64,000 nt of DNA. Origin: Zhongshania aliphaticivorans. Its GTDB lineage: Bacteria; Pseudomonadota; Gammaproteobacteria; Pseudomonadales; Spongiibacteraceae. The number at the start of each line of letters is the position of its first letter. The first letter of the stretch is position 1. The stretch is from positions 2,573,501 through 2,637,500 of the forward strand of contig NZ_CP014544.1 of NCBI RefSeq assembly GCF_001586255.1, written 5' to 3'. This document shows, piece after piece, positions 17,872 to 26,798 of this stretch. The position numbers and the translations under genes are program-made. The notes beneath the pieces were generated by a model. That model had not been told where the DNA came from and did not search any database. It saw nothing but the letters and a program-made list of their open reading frames with translations.

Positions 17872-19305
17872 GTGTTTAAACGTGCCTTCGGTATCAGCCT
17901 TATTGCGTTCGGCAGCCTTGTATTTGCCGACAACAGTCCCCGCGACAACCTTCCTGATTTAGGCGATGTCACCGCCTCACGCTACTCAGCCCAACAAGAA
18001 CACGACTTGGGCAGGATGTGGCTGAAAATGTTCCGTAATAGCGTAAAAACAGTTAACGATCCATTGATGCAAGACTATGTTGAGGGTCTGCTCTACCGTC
18101 TCGCCTCCCACAGCGAACTAAAAGACCGCCGCCTTGAGACGGTGATCGTCGACAACGCCACCATCAACGCCTTTGCTGTTCCCGGCGGAGTCATTGGCGT
18201 ACACAATGGCATATTTCTTTATACCGACAACGAAGCGCAATTAGCTGGGGTACTCGCCCACGAAATTGCCCACCTCAGCCAGCGGCACTTTAGTCGCTCA
18301 ATGGACAATGCCAAGCAAAGCACCATACCCACCCTAGCGGGTTTATTGGCCGGAGTGGTGCTAGCCGCAACCACAGGTGCCGATGCTGGTATTGCAGCGA
18401 TAACCGCCACCCAAGCCGCCGCCCTAGACAGCCAACTGCGTTTTAGCCGCCAACACGAACAAGAAGCCGATCGCCTCGGCATGGAAACGCTGTCTAAAGC
18501 CAATATGGACCCGAATGGCATTCCCTCCATGTTCGTCAACATGAATGCCAATAGGCGCTACGCCCGCTCTAAACCACCAGAATTTCTGCTGACCCACCCA
18601 CTCACCGACAGCCGGATTAGCGACAGCGCCAATCGCGCTCGCCAATACCCTAGGCAGGTCTATACCGACAATCTAAATTTCCAATTAATGCGAATGCGAG
18701 CGGCCCTACAGCACAGCAAGAACCCAGAAGACCTACTTAAAAATTGGCAAGATGACAGTGGCGTGAACGGGGAAGCGCGCCGCTACGGCGCGGTTATCGC
18801 CTTAATTGCACTCAATCGCTGGCAAGAAGCCGACGAGCAGCTCGCCGCCCTGCTCAAAGACGACGGCAGCCGCATCGCTTATCAATTGGCCAAAGCCGAC
18901 ATCCTCGTAGGCCAAAAGCGCTATGGCGACGCCATTCGTTTGTTGCAAAGCCAGCTGGCGATCGTCCCCAACAACAATCCCTACACGGTAAAATTGGCGG
19001 AAGTATTACAGCTCGACAACCAGTTTGATGAAGCCGACAAGGTGCTGAGCCTGCAATCCAGACAGCGACCAAACGACCCTAATCTGTGGTACCAATTGGC
19101 AGAAGTGCGCGGTTTGGCGGGCAATATTCTCGGTGTGCACATCGCCCGCGCCGAGTATTTTATTTTGCAGGCGCAATTTGAGCGGGCAAAAATGCAGCTA
19201 CGCTATGCCTATGAATTAACGGTGAGCAATAAAATTCAACAAGGTCGCATCAAACAACGACTAAGAGATATTGCCGATATGGAAGAAAAACTGAAAAACC
19301 TCTGA
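17872..19305 (+). CDS. bepA: M48 family periplasmic metalloprotease with TPRs (BepA-like)
   Basis: A 477-residue protein with a signal peptide cleaved near LVFA/DNSP, an M48 zinc protease domain and a C-terminal tetratricopeptide region (from about residue 300). The zinc motif HEIAH is at residues 130-134, with the third ligand in EQEADRLGME. BepA (YfgC) degrades or assists stalled LptD and other outer-membrane proteins at the BAM complex, and this length and architecture match it. The start is GTG, preceded by AAGGA at a good distance. It is divergent from tusA. Confidence in the family is high; orthology with BepA is inferred from architecture. Confidence 0.88.
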   Translation: MFKRAFGISLIAFGSLVFADNSPRDNLPDLGDVTASRYSAQQEHDLGRMWLKMFRNSVKTVNDPLMQDYVEGLLYRLASHSELKDRRLETVIVDNATINAFAVPGGVIGVHNGIFLYTDNEAQLAGVLAHEIAHLSQRHFSRSMDNAKQSTIPTLAGLLAGVVLAATTGADAGIAAITATQAAALDSQLRFSRQHEQEADRLGMETLSKANMDPNGIPSMFVNMNANRRYARSKPPEFLLTHPLTDSRISDSANRARQYPRQVYTDNLNFQLMRMRAALQHSKNPEDLLKNWQDDSGVNGEARRYGAVIALIALNRWQEADEQLAALLKDDGSRIAYQLAKADILVGQKRYGDAIRLLQSQLAIVPNNNPYTVKLAEVLQLDNQFDEADKVLSLQSRQRPNDPNLWYQLAEVRGLAGNILGVHIARAEYFILQAQFERAKMQLRYAYELTVSNKIQQGRIKQRLRDIADMEEKLKNL

Positions 19306-19391
19306 GGGATTCACAAATCCAATGGGCTTTTACGCGCAGTTAAAGCCCATAAGCGCTATACTTCGCGGCATATCACTAAAACGGCCGCACC

Positions 19392-19697
19392 ATGAAATTA
19401 CTTATTCGCAACCTCAACCGCACCACCACCGAAGCTGAGCTACTTGACCTGTTCGAAGCCTACGGCGCGGTACAATCGCTACAACTCGTCAGAGACGAAG
19501 ACGCTAATCTGTCGAAGGGATTTGGTTTTGTTAATATGCCGAAAGCCGGTGAAGCCAAGGTGGCAATGCAAAACCTTAACGGGAAAATTATTGGCGGCTT
19601 TAAAATCCGCGTAAAAAGGGCTGAAGACCGTGTTGAAGAAACTGCGAGCGATGAGCTTGACGATACGCAAGCGCCTGACACCGACCGCAATGACTGA
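19392..19697 (+). CDS. RRM-type RNA-binding protein
   Basis: A 101-residue protein made of a single RNA recognition motif: RNP2 is KLLIRNL at the N-terminus and RNP1 is KGFGFVNM in the middle, both with aromatic residues that stack on RNA bases. An acidic tail (ETASDELDDTQAPDTD) follows the domain from about residue 80. Such small proteins in proteobacteria and cyanobacteria bind single-stranded RNA, with largely unknown targets. Its last 8 bases overlap the start of the VF530-family gene, so the two should be co-expressed. Confidence 0.88.
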   Translation: MKLLIRNLNRTTTEAELLDLFEAYGAVQSLQLVRDEDANLSKGFGFVNMPKAGEAKVAMQNLNGKIIGGFKIRVKRAEDRVEETASDELDDTQAPDTDRND

Positions 19698-19959
19698 AAA
19701 AGCGGCCAATACCTCGGCCACACAAAAGGCATCGCCAACCGCTAAAGACCCCATGCACGGCATGACCTTAGAAATGATCCTTATCCAGCTCGAACAACAA
19801 TTCGGCTGGGAAGAATTGGGTCGCCGAATCAAAATAAAGTGTTTTACCGACAACCCCAGCGTGGCCTCTAGCCTCAAATTTTTACGTCGCACCCCCTGGG
19901 CGCGGCAAAAAGTAGAAGCGCTGTATATTCGGAGTCAACGTTCGCCGCGAAAGGCCTAA
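19690..19959 (+). CDS. VF530-family DNA-binding protein
   Basis: An 89-residue protein with the VF530 family core: DPMHGMTLEMILIQLEQQFG, then WEELGRRIKIKCFTDNPS and SLKFLRRTPWARQKVEALY. The family is named after a Vibrio fischeri structure and is annotated as DNA-binding; its cellular role is not established. I chose the ATG at 19690, which overlaps the RRM gene's TGA (ATGACTGA), over the longer frame starting inside that gene, because the extra residues have no family similarity. The short N-terminal extension is Ala/Thr-rich and the C-terminus is basic. Confidence 0.85.
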   Translation: MTEKAANTSATQKASPTAKDPMHGMTLEMILIQLEQQFGWEELGRRIKIKCFTDNPSVASSLKFLRRTPWARQKVEALYIRSQRSPRKA

Positions 19960-20056
19960 GATCAGGAGCCGTAAGCCCGTCGCTACCGACACATTACTCC
20001 CGCTTAAGTTAGCTAAGCACCACGCCCCGGCTTAATGCCGCAAGCACCCAATATAG

Positions 20057-20076
20057 ACTCCTGCCTACGCAGGAGT
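20057..20076. repeat. Short palindromic repeat (ACTCCTGC/GCAGGAGT)
   Basis: A perfect 8-bp inverted repeat with a 4-base spacer, followed by GTGACG. It belongs to a dispersed family with the same core and flanks also found at 28184, 40434, 40753 and 47337. It resembles the dRS3-type short repeats of other proteobacteria. It lies in the 224-base gap between the convergent VF530 and molybdopterin oxidoreductase genes. Confidence 0.6.
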
Positions 20077-20183
20077 GACGAACTATATAGAGCAGTCGCA
20101 CAGCAGTAAATCTGCATTCAACATCAAGTTATAGCTGCGCAGTCAGCTAGCCATGTAAGCGCAGGCCTGCACCTACATCGCCC

Positions 20184-22325
20184 TTAAATCGCCTGCAGGG
20201 TCACTGGTACGCCGTTCAATACCGCATTGCCCGACAATTCATCGAGATGCATTTCATCAGTCAGATCATTCACGCTAACTCCCGCGTGGGCCTCAGCTTC
20301 CAGCCACTGGGTGCCACTGCGGTGATGCCCCCAACCGTGGGGAATACTCACTACGCCAAGCATCATCTCGTCACTAATCGCCGCCGCCAATTCAATGCTG
20401 CCCACCCGCGAGCTAACCCGCAGCTGCTGCCCATCTTGAATATTAAGATGCCGCGCATCTTCAGGATTTATTAAAACAGTGCAGCGATCCTTACCTTTGA
20501 CTAAGCGATGGCTATTGTGTAACCAAGAGTTATTACTGCGCACATCCCGCCGTCCAATAAGCAAAAGCTTGTCACCCCCGGTATCGCGATTAAAGAAACG
20601 AGTGTTCACTCTCGCGAGGTCTTTCAAGAAAAACGCCGGTTCGAGGTGCACCTTACGATCCGCATGGTGGCTAATCGCCCCAGAGGCCGGTTTTAGTGCC
20701 CCTAAATCCACACCGTGGGGTGATTTCTTTAACTTACTCAAGCTAAGCCCCGCAAATGGATTTTTACCGCCACCATAGGGCCCTTTGCGCAGTAAGACAT
20801 TGAGTAGGCCCGATGGGCCCATACGTCGCATGGTATTGCGGGCAAGCTTTTCCTTGATGCTATGAGCAGGCTGCAAGCGGTCCCGCAGACCGAGCAATAT
20901 TTCCCAGTCGTGACGACCGTCTTTGGGCCGGGGGAACAGCGCCTCGGCATAGCGCGCGTTATTACGCACCGCCAGCACATTAAAGGTCACATCGTAGTGT
21001 TCGCGCTCCAGCGGGCTCACTGGCGGTAAAATAAAATCCGCGTGGCGACTACTTTCATTGATATAAAAATCGACAGCCACCAGCAAATCTAACTTCTCAA
21101 AGGCGCGATCAAGCTGCTCGCCATTGGGGGTCGACAACACCGGATTCCCGGCGATCAACATCATGCCCTTGATCTGCCCCGCGCCCGGCGTGGTGATTTC
21201 CTCAGCAAGTGTTGCTACTGGCAACTCACCATTAAATTCAGGCAGGCCCCGCACTCTGCTGTGGTAGCGGCCCATATGCCCACGGCCACTCTGCGCTAAA
21301 ATATCAACAGCGGGCTTGGTAAACATCAGTCCACCAACGCTGTCGAGGCGCCCAGTCAGAATATTGAAAAGCATAATCAGATACTGGGTTAAAGTGCCAA
21401 ACTCTTGAACAGACACACCTAAACGCCCATACATAACCGGCTTGGACGCCGCGCAAAAATCATGCACCATGCTACGAATAACCTCAGCGGACATTCCCGT
21501 CAGCGGCGCAATCTTTTCAGGGCTAAACTCCGCAAAGCTCGCCGCCAAGTCAGCGGGATCTTGGTCTAGGTACTCAGTTATACTACCCGTGTTGACCAAA
21601 CCCTCTGTAAACAAGACATTGAGCATTGCGAGCAACACCAAAACATCACTGCCTGGTCGCACAAAATGATGTGCGTCGGCGAGTTCTGCCGTCGCAGTGC
21701 GACGGGGGTCAACGACCACCAACTTACCCCGTTTACGCACATCTTTAAGGCGCTGTTTAACATCCGCAACACTCATTATGCTGCCGTTAGACGCCAAGGG
21801 GTTTGCACCGAACATCAAAAAATGGTCAGTATTATCAATATCTGGCACGGGAATCCGTAACTGATGCCCAAACAGCTTCCAGCACACAATATGGTGAGGC
21901 AGCTGGTCGACCGACGTCGCCGAGAACTTGTTTTTGGTCTTCAAGGCTCGCAATAAGCCGCCACTCATCAGAATTGAGCCGGTGTTATGAACATTGGGGT
22001 TGCCTAAGTACACACCGAAGGCGTCGTTGCCGTGCTCGGCCTGCAGGCTGGCAATTCGCGCCGCCACTTTATCCAGCGCGTCGTCCCAGCTCAGCTCCTG
22101 CCACTCGCCATCCACTTTATGCAAGGGCCGACGAATACGGTCGGGATCTTCATATAAGTCTTTGAGGGCAATCGCTTTGGGGCAAATATGGCCGCGACTA
22201 AAGCTGTCGTCTTCATCGCCTTTTATTGAGGTAATAACGCCGTCGTCAACCTTGATGGCAATGCCACACATGGCTTCACATAAATTGCAGGTGCGGAAAT
22301 GGGTTTTGCTGGCGGACATACTCAT
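20184..22325 (-). CDS. Molybdopterin-dependent oxidoreductase (formate dehydrogenase/nitrate reductase superfamily)
   Basis: A 713-residue DMSO-reductase-superfamily catalytic subunit. The N-terminal [4Fe-4S] site is visible as Cys-x2-Cys-x3-Cys-x27-Cys in TCNLCEAMCG and GHICPKA. It continues through the molybdopterin domain (FGANPLASNGS, VVVDPRRTATAELAD) to a C-terminal molydopterin dinucleotide-binding domain (VRSNNSWLHNSHRLVKG, VSIPHGWGHHRSGTQW). There is no twin-arginine signal, so it should be cytoplasmic. No electron-transfer subunit or chaperone gene is adjacent, so it acts alone or with unlinked partners. The substrate cannot be read from the sequence. It is preceded by the sat terminator and has its own transcription unit. 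Confidence 0.87.
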   Translation of the reverse strand: MSMSASKTHFRTCNLCEAMCGIAIKVDDGVITSIKGDEDDSFSRGHICPKAIALKDLYEDPDRIRRPLHKVDGEWQELSWDDALDKVAARIASLQAEHGNDAFGVYLGNPNVHNTGSILMSGGLLRALKTKNKFSATSVDQLPHHIVCWKLFGHQLRIPVPDIDNTDHFLMFGANPLASNGSIMSVADVKQRLKDVRKRGKLVVVDPRRTATAELADAHHFVRPGSDVLVLLAMLNVLFTEGLVNTGSITEYLDQDPADLAASFAEFSPEKIAPLTGMSAEVIRSMVHDFCAASKPVMYGRLGVSVQEFGTLTQYLIMLFNILTGRLDSVGGLMFTKPAVDILAQSGRGHMGRYHSRVRGLPEFNGELPVATLAEEITTPGAGQIKGMMLIAGNPVLSTPNGEQLDRAFEKLDLLVAVDFYINESSRHADFILPPVSPLEREHYDVTFNVLAVRNNARYAEALFPRPKDGRHDWEILLGLRDRLQPAHSIKEKLARNTMRRMGPSGLLNVLLRKGPYGGGKNPFAGLSLSKLKKSPHGVDLGALKPASGAISHHADRKVHLEPAFFLKDLARVNTRFFNRDTGGDKLLLIGRRDVRSNNSWLHNSHRLVKGKDRCTVLINPEDARHLNIQDGQQLRVSSRVGSIELAAAISDEMMLGVVSIPHGWGHHRSGTQWLEAEAHAGVSVNDLTDEMHLDELSGNAVLNGVPVTLQAI

Positions 22326-22445
22326 ACCCTCTTATTGTTGAGATGGGGAAAAGCTTAGTCCAGCGATGTTAGCAGCGATTACACACAAATACCTCATTTG
22401 ATCTGCATATCGCACTATTCCGAAACAGATCGCCACCAAGCAGGC

Positions 22446-22482
22446 AAAAAAAAAGCCGAGGCGACGAGCCCCGGCTTTTTTA
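22446..22482 (-). terminator. Intrinsic terminator downstream of sat
   Basis: On the minus strand AAAGCCGGGG and CCTCGGCTTT form a GC-rich stem around a loop of about seven bases, followed by a run of at least eight T. It begins about 30 bases past the sat stop. Transcription from sat should not enter the molybdopterin oxidoreductase gene. Confidence 0.88.
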
Positions 22483-22513
22483 GCGGCCGCCTAGTTGCGG
22501 CGGCAATAGCAAC

Positions 22514-23710
22514 TTACGCTTTTGCGTCTTCGATTTGATAGTATTCCATCAAAATCTTAGCCACTTCTGGACGCGAAAACTCCGGTGGCGGCGCAATGCC
22601 ATTGCCCAGCATTTCCCGCACCTTGGTGCCCGACAGTAACACAAAATCTTCTTTGCTGTGATCTGGCGCGTCGCGCATCATGACAACTTTATCTAATTTC
22701 TTAGAGTAAGCAGTATGGTCAGCGCGGTAAATTTCGATATCCATGGCGCCAGCAGGTACTTTCTCGTCGAAAATAGTCTGGGCGTCAAAACCACCGTAGT
22801 AGTCACCCACACCAGCGTGGTCGCGACCAACAATCAGGTGAGTACAGCCGCAGTTCTGGCGGAACAAGGCGTGCAACACTGCTTCGCGCGGACCAGCGTA
22901 CAACATGTCAAAGCCGTAACCAGTAATCATTACGGTGTTTTTGGGGAAGTAAACTTCAACCATTTTGCGGATAGACGCGTCGCGAACATGCGCAGGAATA
23001 TCACCCGGTTTCAGTTGACCTAGCAGCATGTGAATCAGAATACCGTCAGTGCCCAGATCTTCCATGGCCATGCGGCACAGCTCTTCGTGAGCCCGGTGCA
23101 TTGGGTTGCGCGTTTGGAAAGCAACCACCTTCTCCCAGCCACGCTCAGCAATTTCATTGCGAATCTCTACCGCAGTGCGGAAAGTATCGGGGAAATCAGC
23201 TTGGAAGTAAGAGAAGTTCAGCACCTGAATCGGGCCAGACAACATGGTGTTGCCTTGGGCCTTAAAGGTCTGCACGCCGGGGTGCTTATCATCTAGGGTG
23301 CCAAAAATATTCTCGGCCATAAAGTCGATTTGCTCAGCGCTAACCACTTCAACCGCGTCAACATCCATAATCGCCAACACAGGATTGCCGTCAACGTTCG
23401 GATCGCGTAAGGCAATGCGCTGACCTGCGGTAATCCCTTGGGCATCTTTAGTCAGGTTCACAATTGGTACGGGCCAGAACAGACCATCAGTGGTGCACAA
23501 GTCCTTCGCCACAGCCAAAGAATCAGCAAGATTCATATAACCTTTCAGTGGAGTGAAGTAACCCGCTCCCAGCATAACGGCATTCGCCGCAGCGGCAGAG
23601 CTAACCAGCAGTGACGGCAGCGTTTCTGCTTCGGCATTCAGGGCGTGGTGTTTCTCCGTGTCGTATACAAATAGTGGGCTAAGTTCTTCGGCGCCATGGG
23701 GTTTGATCAT
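22514..23710 (-). CDS. sat: Sulfate adenylyltransferase (ATP sulfurylase, Sat type)
   Basis: A 398-residue monofunctional ATP sulfurylase of the Sat type, unrelated to the heterodimeric CysDN enzyme. It activates sulfate with ATP to APS. Catalytic motifs are FQTRNPMHRAHEELC (the QTRNP and H-x-x-H nucleotide elements) and VGRDHAGVGDYYG. The length matches stand-alone bacterial Sat without a kinase domain. It lies downstream of cysC on the same strand, separated by about 140 bases that hold an inverted-repeat element, and ends at a good terminator. With CysC it makes PAPS. A dissimilatory role is unlikely since no apr or dsr genes are present. Confidence 0.95.
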   Translation of the reverse strand: MIKPHGAEELSPLFVYDTEKHHALNAEAETLPSLLVSSAAAANAVMLGAGYFTPLKGYMNLADSLAVAKDLCTTDGLFWPVPIVNLTKDAQGITAGQRIALRDPNVDGNPVLAIMDVDAVEVVSAEQIDFMAENIFGTLDDKHPGVQTFKAQGNTMLSGPIQVLNFSYFQADFPDTFRTAVEIRNEIAERGWEKVVAFQTRNPMHRAHEELCRMAMEDLGTDGILIHMLLGQLKPGDIPAHVRDASIRKMVEVYFPKNTVMITGYGFDMLYAGPREAVLHALFRQNCGCTHLIVGRDHAGVGDYYGGFDAQTIFDEKVPAGAMDIEIYRADHTAYSKKLDKVVMMRDAPDHSKEDFVLLSGTKVREMLGNGIAPPPEFSRPEVAKILMEYYQIEDAKA

Positions 23711-23773
23711 TTTGGAACTCCGTTAGTTGGTCTAGTACGGGTAGTAAGGCTATTCATTTTTACAACCAAGCTA

Positions 23774-23844
23774 GATGCGGGACGGGAGATGGGAGACGCT
23801 TAAAACCAAAGCGGCTTTGCGTTTTCCGTCTCCCGTCCAGCATC
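23774..23844. repeat. Inverted-repeat element between cysC and sat
   Basis: A 71-base element with 26-base arms, starting GATGCGGGACGGGAGATGG and ending TCTCCCGTCCAGCATC, which match at about 22 positions. It begins 4 bases past the cysC stop. Related arms (CTGGACGGGAGAC / GTCTCCCGTC) occur at 28082, 29008 and 47133, so this is a dispersed family. It could form a stable hairpin in a cysC-sat transcript. Confidence 0.75.
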
Positions 23845-23848
23845 GCCC

Positions 23849-24460
<612 letters not shown>

Positions 24461-24605
24461 GTATTCAACTCCGCTGGGCTGCTGATCGTCAATTCACTAA
24501 TCGAAAACTGTCTAGTGCTATGTGCGCCTGTTCAAGCGGCACCTAACACTGAGGGTCGCCATAGTAAAAGCATTTTTATCACAAGTAAAACAGGCTATTA
24601 TTATA

Positions 24606-24632
24606 GTCAGTATCGATTTTATCGATACTGAC
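24606..24632. promoter_or_regulatory. Perfect 12-bp palindrome between cysC and LysR gene
   Basis: GTCAGTATCGAT and its exact reverse complement ATCGATACTGAC are separated by TTT. The palindrome lies 28 bases before the LysR start and about 145 bases before the divergent cysC start. It contains a T-N11-A core (TCGATTTTATCGA), the form of LysR-type operators. There is no T-run, so it is not a terminator. It is most likely the autoregulatory site of the LysR protein. Confidence 0.6.
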
Positions 24633-24660
24633 CTCTTCCAATCACAGCGGCCCCAAGCCC

Positions 24661-25545
24661 ATGAAATACACCATCCGGCAATTAGAGATTTTTCTTAGCG
24701 TCGCTAAATTTCAAAGCGTCTCGAAAGCGGCCGAGCAGCTCTGCCTATCGCAATCGGCAGCCAGCGCCGGCTTACAAAGCTTAGAAAAAGCCTACGGCGT
24801 GACTCTCTTTGATCGCCAAGGCAATAAGATCAAGCTCAACCCCATTGGCCACACCTTGCGCAAAGAAGCCGAAACCCTGTTCGCCCACTGCCAGCAATTT
24901 GATGATGCCTTAACCTTGCATAGCGACATTGGCCATCTCCGCGTGGGCGCCAGCTTTACCATCGGCAATCATTTGGTGGTGCGCTATTTGGCAGATTACT
25001 TAAATAAATACCCAGAAGCCGACGTGCAGCTAGAGACGGCGAACACCCCGGAGGTAGTCGCCAAGGTACTGAATTACGAGGTTGACGTGGGCATGATCGA
25101 GCGCGAAGTTCAGCACCGCGAACTCGAACTCATTCCCTGGAAGGAGGACGAGCTGGTCGTGTTTTGCAGTGCCACTCATCCGCTGGCAAAGAAACGCGTA
25201 CTCAAGGACGCCGACATTAAAGCCGCCCGCTGGATACTGCGCGAACCCGACTCTGGCGCCCGCCATACCTTTGACCGCGCCCTTGCCGGATTGCTACCCG
25301 AGATCGAAATTTACCGGGAATTCAAACACAACGAGGCCATCAAAAGCGCCGTTGAATCAGGCCTTGGTATCGGCTGTCTGTCGAAGGTGGTTTTGCAAAA
25401 CGACTTCCGCAATGGCGATTTAGTGCCCTTAAAGCTCGCCAATCGCGACATGACCCGCATGTTTTATTTTGCCCTGCCCAAACAGCGGCACAACAAAAAA
25501 GCGGTGGAGTTCTGGATTTCGCTATGCAGTAAACTGGGCGAATAA
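24661..25545 (+). CDS. LysR-family transcriptional regulator, divergent from cysC-sat
   Basis: A 294-residue LysR regulator. The N-terminal winged helix-turn-helix starts MKYTIRQLEIFLSVAKFQSV and includes LSQSAASAGLQSLEKAYG. The C-terminal effector domain begins near residue 90 (LRVGASFTIGNHLVVRYL) and has the usual two-lobe pattern. It is divergent from cysC-sat with a palindrome just upstream of its own start, so regulating sulfate activation or itself is plausible. The similarity is to the general CysL/YeiE-like LysR group rather than CysB, but the effector cannot be inferred. Confidence 0.9.
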   Translation: MKYTIRQLEIFLSVAKFQSVSKAAEQLCLSQSAASAGLQSLEKAYGVTLFDRQGNKIKLNPIGHTLRKEAETLFAHCQQFDDALTLHSDIGHLRVGASFTIGNHLVVRYLADYLNKYPEADVQLETANTPEVVAKVLNYEVDVGMIEREVQHRELELIPWKEDELVVFCSATHPLAKKRVLKDADIKAARWILREPDSGARHTFDRALAGLLPEIEIYREFKHNEAIKSAVESGLGIGCLSKVVLQNDFRNGDLVPLKLANRDMTRMFYFALPKQRHNKKAVEFWISLCSKLGE

Positions 25546-25570
25546 ATTGCCTCGCCCAGTTTATACTTAC

Positions 25571-26764
25571 CTAAACGACAAAACGCTGTCGATACTCCGC
25601 AAACTGCGCCTTCAAGCCCGCTTCCGTTAAGCCAAACTGCGCTAAGGTATATTCGTGGGCTGGCCGACTGTCACGGCGATTGTCTTCCTGATGCTGCTCC
25701 ATCGCCAGCTGCGCCGCTTCGGTAAGTTCCATACCAATAAAATTGTAGACTTTCTGAACCGAGCTTAAGGGGTCTGCAACGGTATCTTTATACCAAACAT
25801 CCAAGAACGCCTCGGGTTGGCGATCACGGGTTTGCAAGGTATGTAAGGTGCCTCTGGCGTATTTCGCAGCCCACTGTTCCCCCACCACTTTGCCATCAAC
25901 ATCATCACTTCCCAAAACCCACAGGTTGTAATTCATACTTGCGGCCGAGGGTATAGTTTGCAGTGGGTCGCGATGGGTTTGCACAATTTTGGCGTCAGGA
26001 AACACCTTCAATAAGGTCGCAATATGGTGGATATGATGAGGGGTTTTTAGCAACCAACACGCCGCCTGTTGGCCGCTGCGCTTTTTTTGCCACTGCAAAA
26101 ACTGCAACAGCCGCTTAAGGTACTGATAGGCTGGGGTATTGTCATTCTCGTCGTTCCATTTTCCGTAACTCGGCACATTGCAAAAGGCATCGGGTACCGT
26201 GCTATAAAAGCTGTGTTCCAATAATAAAATATCTTCATCCGCCGCTATCGGGTCCATGGGGTGAATAGCCGCAATTTCTGGATTTGCCGCCAACATGGCG
26301 GCCACTTCCGCCTCTGCCGAGCTGATACGCGGGTCTTTAGTTTTAAAATCCCAATCTAATTCGGGCGCGGGATTTCGCACTTCGTACCACAACGGCGCAT
26401 AAAACCGCTTGTCCGCCGCAAGTATGCGGTGGAAAAAAGTTGAACCTGTGCGCTGCAAGCCAATTATCACCACTGGCGCAAGGATCTCTTCGTTCAATAT
26501 TTCCGGGTGTTTAGCAATCCAGGCCTCCACACGCAGTCGATTAATGAGAATATTCAAAATCCGCTGATATTGGCCAAAACGACCACCAGCATTGAGGTTT
26601 GCCTCGTCATTTAAAGACTTGAGCAATACCGCCAATGGCTCACGAAAAGAGTCATCACCAAAGTCATTTAGACCAGTGACCTCGGAGGCTTCACGCAATA
26701 GCGCGGCCACACTTAAATCCACCGCTGGTATTGCCACTGTTGTATTACCTTGCTCTGTACCCAC
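25571..26764 (-). CDS. Sulfotransferase family protein
   Basis: A 397-residue protein of the sulfotransferase-3 type. The 5'-phosphosulfate-binding loop is VVIIGLQRTGSTFFHRIL and the 3'-phosphate-binding region is IVQTHRDPLQTIPSAASMN. Such enzymes transfer sulfate from PAPS to hydroxyl or amine groups; marine gammaproteobacteria often carry several with unknown acceptors. The start is GTG with AGGAGA six bases upstream. It follows the DUF1214 gene by 34 bases. The nearby cysC-sat genes would supply PAPS, but they lie beyond the LysR gene and are not in the same operon. Confidence 0.85.
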   Translation of the reverse strand: MGTEQGNTTVAIPAVDLSVAALLREASEVTGLNDFGDDSFREPLAVLLKSLNDEANLNAGGRFGQYQRILNILINRLRVEAWIAKHPEILNEEILAPVVIIGLQRTGSTFFHRILAADKRFYAPLWYEVRNPAPELDWDFKTKDPRISSAEAEVAAMLAANPEIAAIHPMDPIAADEDILLLEHSFYSTVPDAFCNVPSYGKWNDENDNTPAYQYLKRLLQFLQWQKKRSGQQAACWLLKTPHHIHHIATLLKVFPDAKIVQTHRDPLQTIPSAASMNYNLWVLGSDDVDGKVVGEQWAAKYARGTLHTLQTRDRQPEAFLDVWYKDTVADPLSSVQKVYNFIGMELTEAAQLAMEQHQEDNRRDSRPAHEYTLAQFGLTEAGLKAQFAEYRQRFVV

Positions 26765-26798
26765 GGAAAATCTCCTTTTTTATTTATTATGCGACCAA

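Noticed and set aside
20041-20080. CRISPR-like short palindromic repeat
   Set aside because: Copies are scattered through the window, not in an array with spacers, and no cas genes are present.
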